Positions 52,501 to 61,500 of a stretch of DNA of 64,000 bases are shown here, in pieces (the stretch's first letter is position 1; each line of letters starts with the position of its first letter). The notes below the pieces were generated by a model. That model was given only the letters and a program-made list of their open reading frames with translations. It was not told the origin of the DNA and did no database searches. A program made the position numbers and the translations under genes. This DNA is from Liolophura sinensis (taxonomy: Eukaryota > Mollusca > Polyplacophora > Chitonida > Chitonidae), in NCBI RefSeq assembly GCF_032854445.1, contig NC_088295.1:53115249-53179248 (forward strand), written 5' to 3'.

Positions 52501-55500
52501 TAAATCCTCATTTCAACCATGCTGTACCCTAAATCCTCATCTTGACCATGCTGTACCCTAAATCCTCATATTGACTATGGCGTACTCCTAAATCCTCATC
52601 TCGACCATGCTGTGCCCTAAATCCTCATCTTGACTATGCTGTACCCTAAATCCTCATCTCGACCATGCTGTAGCGTAAATCCTCATCTCGACCATGCTGT
52701 AGCCTAAATCCTCATCTCGACCATGCTGTAGCCTAAATCCTCATCTCGACCATGCTGTACCCTAAATCCTCATCTCGACCATGCTGTACCCTAAATCCTC
52801 ATCTCGACTATGCTGTACCCTAAATCCTCATCTCGACCGTGCTGTACCCTAAATCCTCATCTCGACCATGCTGTACCCTAAATCCTCATCTCGACCATGC
52901 TGTACCCTAAATCCTCATTTCGACTATGGTGTACCCTAAATCCTCATCTTGACCATGCTGTACCCTAAATCCTCATCTCAACCATGGTGTACCCTAAATC
53001 CTCATCTTGACCATGCTGTACCCTAAATCCTCATCTTGACCATGCTGTACCCTAAATCCTCATCTCGACCATGCTGTACCCTAAATCCTCATCTCGACTA
53101 TGGCGTACCCTAAATCCTCATCTCGACCATGCTGTACCCTAAATCCTCATCTTGACCATGCTGTACCCTAAATCCTCATCTCGACCATGCTGTACCCTAA
53201 ATCCTCATCTCGACTATGGCGTACCCTAAATCCTCATCTTGACCATGCTGTACCCTAAATCCTCATCTCGACCATGCTGTACCGTAAATCCTCATCTCGA
53301 CCATGCTGTACCCCTAAATCCTCATCTCGACCATGCTGTACCCTAAATCCTCATCTCGACCGTGCTGTACCCTAAATCCTCATCTTGACCATGGTGCATC
53401 CTAAATCCTCAACACATTTGACGACATACACATTTCATACTTTGGCATATTAGAGGAATGTTTATAGCTGATTTGGATGGGTTAATTATAATTTCTGTGA
53501 CGTTCATATGTGCTTCTTGAACCGTTCATTTTAGTCTTCAAAATTTCAATTGCATTTAAGATAGATGATTTAAGATAAATGTAAGGTAATATATTGTACT
53601 GTACTGTTTGTTTTTTGGTTTTTTTTCAGACTGACCAGAAGTGTCACGAATATAACAAGCTGGCACAGCGCCTCAAACTCATCCCCTCTAATGCGGAGTA
53701 TGCCAGGGGCAAGGATTTGGAAATGAGGGCATCATTTAGAGGGGAGTCCTCCAGTAGTAACTTCGACACATCCATTAAGGTAGACTAACATGTGGGGTCT
53801 ACTTGCTCAGAAGTTCATGCATGGGACTTCATCATAACCTTTATGTTAACTTCAGTCTAGACTGAAATGCCATTTACTGTGTAAGAGAATGAGACTGGTA
53901 TTAAGACTTAATCCTGGCCTAACTTTGTAATACACCTTTGAACAACTGACAGTTCTGTAGCTGGAAATAAAATGTGATTGGCCAGACGGATATTTTGTGA
54001 TCTCCATCATGTACCGTGTACCTACGATCGCGATTGTAAATTCAAAAGATTTCAATTGCCTTTCAATGCCTTTGTGCAACATGGTGTTGTAATTTTACAG
54101 TCAGTTGCAAACTCAGTTGTAAGGTCTACGATTGATTGTAGCTACTATCTCTTTGTGTAAGCAGACCCTAACACGTCTCTCTTGTCAGGATACACACCAG
54201 TTATTTGATACTTGATTGATACATTTATTGAAACAAAAGATGTATTATTTTTTTTTGTTAGAAAGGGATTCGATTAACCTTTGTTTGTATATTGCAGCAG
54301 AACCATGTGATATAATATAATATAATAATATAATATAACTGGGTACAGCATGAAGTATGGATGTCACGTGTGAATTAATGCTTTAAGCTGCTTCCAGCAC
54401 AATGCTGTATTTGGAATTCCTAATTAACGTGTGATTACGTGGTGTATACATGCACTGTATAGTCAGATGTCACACAGGTTTTTTTCCTCAAATTCTCTTC
54501 TATAGGGGTGAGAAGTACCAAGATGGGAAAAGAATAAATTCAACAAGAGTTTTTAACTCAGTGCAGGCATAGCTTATGTCATACCCCAAGCGTCGGTACC
54601 AAGTAACTTAAAACAGTTAAAGCAATGGTTAAGGATGGTATTGCATAAAACACTGATCTTTTTTTTCCATGCATGTAAAGCACAATGAAATGTTATGGTT
54701 CCGTTGTTGATGCCCTGCATGCTTATTAATTACTTAAAATTCACAACTTAGTCTCTTGTGTATTGGGATCATTGTCAAGGGTAGTGATAGGGGTGGGTTG
54801 TCAGAAAGTTCTAAATGAGCATTATAGAAAAATACGTAGCTGTGGCACCAATGTGCATCAGCAGCCGTGCTATGTGAACATTATATTGATAAAACATGGT
54901 TTGTTCTGATTGTAGCCTGTTATACAGGAGCTGAAAATGGAGTTCAAGGAGCGAGCAAATGCGAAAGCCCAGATGAGGATCACAGCCATTGACGGCTTTT
55001 GAACAGGTAACCAGTTTTATTGTTGATGTACCAGGTACACTTTTGAATGGGCAACAGGTTTTACTGTTGATGTACCGGGTACACTTTTGAACAGGTAACC
55101 GGCTTTATTGTTGATGTAACAGGAAAACTTTGAATGGGCAACTGGTTTTACTGTTGATGTACTGGGTACACTTTTGAACAGGTAACCTGCTTTACTGTTG
55201 ATGCACCAGGTGTACTTTTGAATGGGCAACTGGTTTTACTGTTGATGTACCGGGTGCACTTTTGAATGGGCAACTGGTTTTACTGTTACCAGGTCGCTGT
55301 GAGTTCAAGTCCAGCTCATGCTGGCTTCCTCTCCGGCCGTAAGTGGGAAGGTCTGCCAGCAACCTGCGGATGGTCGTGGGTTTCCCCCGGGCTCTGCCCG
55401 GTTTCCTCCCACCATAATGCTGGCCGCTGTCGTATAAGTGAAATATTCTTGAGTACGGCGTAAAACACCAATCAAATAAATAAATAAATAAAATTTGAAG

Positions 55501-58500
55501 AGGTAACCGGCTTTACTGTTGATGTACCAGGTACACTTTTGAAGAGGTAACCTGCTTTACTGTTACTGTAACAGGTACACTTTTGAAGAGGTAACTGGCT
55601 TTACTGTTGATGTAGCAGGTACACTTTTGAACAGGTAACCTGCTTTACTGTTGATGTACCAGGTACATTTTGAACAGGTAACCTGTTTTACTGCTGATGT
55701 ACCGGGTGCACTTTTGAATGGGCAACTGGTTTTACTGTTACCGGGTCGCTGTGAGTTCAAGTCCAGCTTATGCTGGCTTCCTCTCCGGCCGTAAGTGGGA
55801 AGGTCTGCCAGCAACCTGCGGATGGTCGTGGGTTTCCCCGGGCTCTACCCGGTTTCTTCCCACCATAATGCTGGCCGCCGTCGTATAAGTGAAATATTCT
55901 TGAGTACGGCGTAAAACACCAATCAAATAAATAAATAAATAAAATTTGAAGAGGTAACCGGCTTTACTGTTGATGTACCAGGTACACTTTTGAAGAGGTA
56001 ACCTGCTTTACTGTTACTGTACCAGGTACACTTTTGAACAGGTAACTGGCTTTACTGTTGATGTACCAGGTACACTTTTGAACAGGTAACCGGCTTTACT
56101 GTTGATGTACCAGGTACACTTTTGAACAGGTAACCTGCTTTACTGTTGATGTACCAGGTACATTTTGAACAGGTAACCTGTTTTACTGTTGATGTACCAG
56201 GTACAGTTTTGGCTATATAACCGGCTTTAATGTTGATGTACCAGGTGCTCTTTTGAACAGGTAACCGGTTTTACTGTCTATGTATCAGGTACACTTTTAA
56301 ACAGGTAACCTGCTTTACTGTTGATGTACCAAGTACAGTTTCAGCTGTAAAGGCAAACCGGCTTTACTGTTGTTGCAGCGGGTACACATTTTGAACAGGT
56401 AGCAGGCTTTACTGTTGATGTACCAGGTGCGCGTTTAAACAGGTAACCGGTTTTGCTGTTGATTTACCGGATACACTTTTAGTTAGGTATCCAGATATGT
56501 CATTCTGGTGACTTGCAACTTGGTCATCTGATCAACTGAGATAATACATGTATTGTCTTCAGTCTTTATTAATGAAGAAAGAAGTCCATAAATTCAAATA
56601 TCATGTCTTGTCCTTGTGATGCTGGAAAATGAATGTCACCCTCACGCAAGACCAACTCTCAATTGTTACCATGGGTTGTGTAAACAGGGGACAGAACTCA
56701 AGTGTCAGAAACAAGAAGATGTGGCTATGAAGGAGAGCAAGCTGAAGAGAATTGAAGAGGATCTGAACTGTAAGAGAGAGGTAGGTGCACTAGAACTGTA
56801 ATGCTTGGAATTCATGTCATGATGAATATATTTTGTTCAAATGGAAAACTCATACACTTCCATACTTTGCTAACATGTAGGACGATATTTTAAGGACTGT
56901 TGTAATCTATCCACATATCATTTTATCTGCTTTTACATGACAAGGAATCGCCAGGAGATAGTTGTTCAGTCCTGAGTTTGTAGATTCCATGGCTGTCACT
57001 TTTCTCAAGCCCTTCATTATTATCTCACAGTAAAAGGATAGGATGTTAACATTTCACTGACCATCAGACAGTGACCATCTTCTATAGCTGCTTAGTCGCA
57101 GATAATACATAAACAAAGGCCAACTGTCCAGATTCCTCAGTGTCGAGTAGGCTAAGCAGCTCAAACATATGTATAAGACTTTATAAAGTAGAAAAGAGAG
57201 CGTTTGATTAGTTTCTCTGAACATGCTGTTGTTCATGTGCAGATGTTCCAGCGTGAGCTGTCGTGTATCCTGAAGGACACAGAGGAGACCCAGGAAGAGG
57301 TGGTACAGCACAGACGTCGCCGCGATCAGACCAGTGTGGAGGAGGCAAGCAAACAGCTGACCCAGGCTCAGAAAAGGTCTGTCTCACAATCTAGATAGAG
57401 CTGGTCAGCACTTCAGCATAACCAAACATTGACAACTGTAAACTGTTGTGGCTGTGCTTGAGGAAGTTTGTCATACGCTTGTTCACAAGTGACTCCTCCT
57501 CCTCCAACAAAGTTCACCAACTCTCAGAATCATACTTCTTTACAAAGTGGTTTTCCTCCTCCCACAAAGTTCACCAACTCTCAGAATCTTACTTTTTTAC
57601 AAAGTGGTTTTCCTCCTCCCACAAAGTTCACCAACTCTCAGAATCTTACTTTTTTACAAAGTGGTTTTCCTCCTCCCACAAAGTTCACCAACTCTCAGAA
57701 TCTTACTTTTTTACAAAGTGGTTTTCCTCCTCCCACAAAGTTCACCAACTCTCAGAATCTTACTTTTTTACAAAGTGGTTTTCCTCCTCCAACAAAGTTC
57801 ACCAGCTCTCAGAATCTTACTTCTTTACAAAGTGGTTTTCCTCCTCCAACAAAGTTCACCAGCTCTCAGAATCTTACTTTTTTACAAAGTGGTTTTCCTC
57901 CTCCAACAAAGTTCACCAGCTCTCAGAATCTTACTTCTTTACAAAGTGGTTTTCCTCCTCCAACAAAGTTCACCAGCTCTCAGAATCTTACTTTTTTACA
58001 AAGTGGTTTTCCTCCTCCAACAAAGTTCACCAACTCTCAGAATCGTACTTCTTTACAAAGTGGTTTTCCTCCTCCAACAAAGTTCACCAGCTCTCAGAAT
58101 CGTACTTTCCTCCTCCCACAAAGTTCACCAACTCTCAGAATCGTACTTCTTTACAAAGTGGTTTTCCTCCTCCCACAAAGTTCACCAGCTCTCAGAATCG
58201 TACTTTCCTCCTCCCACAAAGTTCACCAACTCTCAGAATCGTACTTCTTTACAAAGTGGTTTTCCTCCTCCCACAAAGTTCACCAGCTGTCAGAATCGTA
58301 CTTCTTTACAAAGTGGTTTTCCTCCTCCCACAAAGTTCACCAGCTCTCAGAATAATACACTTTACAAAATGGTTTTTCAGGCAGTTGCCCGTTGCTCAGA
58401 ATAAGTGAAAAGGCCTTAAATGTTAGATAAAATAGCTGCAAAAAGAAAAAGGAATGCCTGTCTGTCTGCTTTCATTCTGGTAAAACTAAACCATTTCACC

Positions 58501-61500
58501 ACCCCTACATCCCCTGCCAAACATCATCCAACCCCCACCCTCTCCATACCCCATCCTCACCCCCTTAATGTCTGTGTACAATTATCTGCTCACCTGAGAT
58601 AACCTATGCTGTATGCAGATATCAAAGAAATGAAAAACTTGTATCTCACTGCTTGTGCTTCTCTTCTGGACTAGGGCTGAAATTATATGGCAAAATGTGT
58701 ATCATGATATGTTCATCTTAATGACTTCTGTCTATCCCCAATAAATACAGCTCCATTTGTCCAAAACGTATTTCTAACAATTATTAGTTAATGAAAAACT
58801 TGTGAACTCTTCTCCAGTGTACAAAACTCATGTTCTATACATCGACATAGCCTGAACGGCAAAAGTAAACTTACTTACGCAAGACATTGCATAACTGATT
58901 ACGTAACTGACCGATCGGCTATCAGCGAATGAGTTAATAGCTTTTTCTTACAAGTCACATAAATCTCCTTGTGACATGGCCTTTACACTGACCCAACAAA
59001 TCATTTGAAAAAGGGAATAATGAAATTTTGCAAAAGGGGTCCATTCTTTTGCTTTAACATGTACCTTTTTGGTTTTGAGATCCACCCTCATAATGCAAAA
59101 CCGGTTGTTACTTTAAAATTTTCCAAGGCTACACTGATGGTCACGGGTGCCTGGTTTTACCCCAGAATAACGCTGGCCACCAGTGTACAAGTGAAAATAT
59201 TCTTAAATATGGAGGCACACAACGTGCAGGTTCCCAGTCGAGCAGGGAATTAGTTGCTTATCTCGCTGGTACGGTGCACCAAGACCTTCTTGACAATAAG
59301 CAGTCGATGGTGCAGGTAGGGCCATTTACAAAGTCCTCACGCAGTCGATGGTGCAGGTAGGGCCATTTACACAGTCTTCACACAGTTGATGGTACGGGTA
59401 GAGCCATTTACACAGTCTTCACACAGTTGATGGTACAGGTAGGGCCATTTACATAGTCTTCACACAGTTGATGGTGCAGGTAGGGCCATTTGCACTTCGC
59501 TTGAAGACCACTTAATTTTTCATGATCTTCAAGTAATATGGCAAGTCTGTACATTACACGTGTGAAAGTTTGTAACTGGCCAGTAACAGGTCAGTGGTTT
59601 ACTCTGGGTACTCCGGTTTCCTCCCCTGCGTAAGTATGGCATCAAACAACAATCACTTTTTGCCTGTCAAGTTGTTTCACCTGTGCTGAAATGACACGTG
59701 CTCGCCGTTTTCCTGTGTTCACAGGCTTGAGCAGAAAAGAACCCAGATGGAGAAGGATGAAGATGAATATGCAAGGTTCTTGGTGGAGTACACACAGACA
59801 GTGCTGGAGCACAAGCAAACCATTACGGTAACATCACAGGGTTTTGACTATTACTGTAACCATAAGTGTACTAACCAACAGCTGGTAGTTTCCCAAGTCT
59901 TGTCAAGCCAAAAGGTAAAATACTGTGGTGATTACCCGCAGACTGAAACACCTACTTATGCATGGGATTGGTGGTCAGAAAAGAGTCTACTTTCAAATTT
60001 CATTAGCCATCACCTCTTCTAACGAAATCCATAGCTATTTGTTAGCTCGCCTGTACTGAAGCTTATGCTATACCCAGGGGCCGGTCTCATGAAGCTCACT
60101 TAGCTAAGTTTGCCCTAACTACCATGACAACACATGTTGTAGAGATATAAAGTGCACTTAGTTAAGGGCAACTTAACAGATAAGTATGCTTCATGAAACC
60201 GGCCCCTGAGTGTCGGTGTTGAATAACATGGAAAGTAATGTTATACAAAATGTTAGGGATAGTATCTTAAGAAGTACTACAGGTGTTGTGCATATATCAC
60301 GCACAATAACAAGAGGGGGATATTCCATCGTTTATACGGTGTGTGCATACTAACTACCATAAATTGTCAGATTCCTGACTTAGTGTATTTTGTATTAGAA
60401 TCAAAGTTAAACAAAATGTTAGGGCTGGTTTTTCGAAAAGTACAGCATGTATTGACCTGTAGGTTTACATGCATATAAAGCACTTTGACACAAAGGGGAT
60501 ATTCCATTGTTCATGCTGTGTGTGCGTATTAATTATTGTAAATTACCAAATTCACGGTTTTAGTACTTTATGTGTTGAGCTGAAGTTTTGCATTCATGTG
60601 CATTCTACATGCGAGCTCATTTTTGACATTTTAAACCAAACAGTCTTTTGGACGAAAAGCCCCACGTCTGCTTGGACACAATCAGTATTGTGTCAAAGAT
60701 GGGCAGGTAACTCCACCATTCAAATTAACTGGTTTTACTGTAAATAACCTTAAGTTCACGTGAGTTACTTTCGCACAGCCTGAGTTGGCGGGAAGATGAC
60801 AGAAGAAAGCGATTAGCCCCCCGCCCGTTTCATTACCCTGCATGGCACTCTGCTGCTCTGGCTGCTAATCCTCACCACATGGGGTCAAGTCACTGACAGT
60901 GAGGTGTGCAGGTCTCCCGACTAGTAGGCCTACATGTACATCTCTAAATATACCCATGAATGAAAATGAAGACAGTATTAAGAAGGGCGATGTCTGTTAC
61001 AAACCTTTAAATTCCAAACACTGTCTGAAAGCATGACCACGCCAAACACGGAATGTACATGCGTAATGTACACTGCAGACGAACTGATTATTTGGGTTGC
61101 GTGGAAGTCACCTAAAACCGTTATATGGTGAAGGGTTGTCTGCTGAGAGACCTCATTATGCAACAAATATGTATACACACATATTTAGCTGAAAACAAAA
61201 ATATCTGTCATCAGTTTCCAGCGTCTAAGTAATTCCACTTTGGTATGCGAGTCTACACACACATTTTGTCTCTCAACAGTCGGAACTGTCCGACTATCGC
61301 AGAAGAGTTACCTTTCCCGCAGTTTTATATCGGGAACCTCCATTAAACACAGAAAACATACTCCGCGTGAGGTTTCCGAAAACTACCAGGATTTACTTTT
61401 ACCCTTTTTCAGTAGCACAGTGTGCGAGTCCTGCATATCAGTAGAGAGGATTTGTTTGAGTTGTTATCACATTAGAAGTTCGCGCATCACGGTCACTGGC

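Larger units (their letters stand above)
54996..56475 (+). repeat. 44-bp minisatellite that includes the exon 12 splice donor
   Basis: Unit GTAACCGGCTTTACTGTTGA + TGTACCAGGTACACTTTTGA + ACAG, 44 bp. The first copy overlaps the exon end (CTTTTGAACAG|GTAACC). About 20 further copies follow, many keeping a donor-like CAG|GTAACC. Two SINE copies interrupt the array. Confidence 0.95.

Noticed and set aside
51466-53411. Telomere-like DNA (CCCTAAA inside the 29-bp unit)
   Set aside because: CCCTAAA occurs only once per 29 bp and not in tandem. This is an intronic minisatellite.
57446-58408. ORFs of 320, 295 and 285 aa as a repetitive protein gene
   Set aside because: All three frames are open because the 57-bp unit lacks stops. 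The ORFs lie in an NDC80 intron, and no one frame looks selected.
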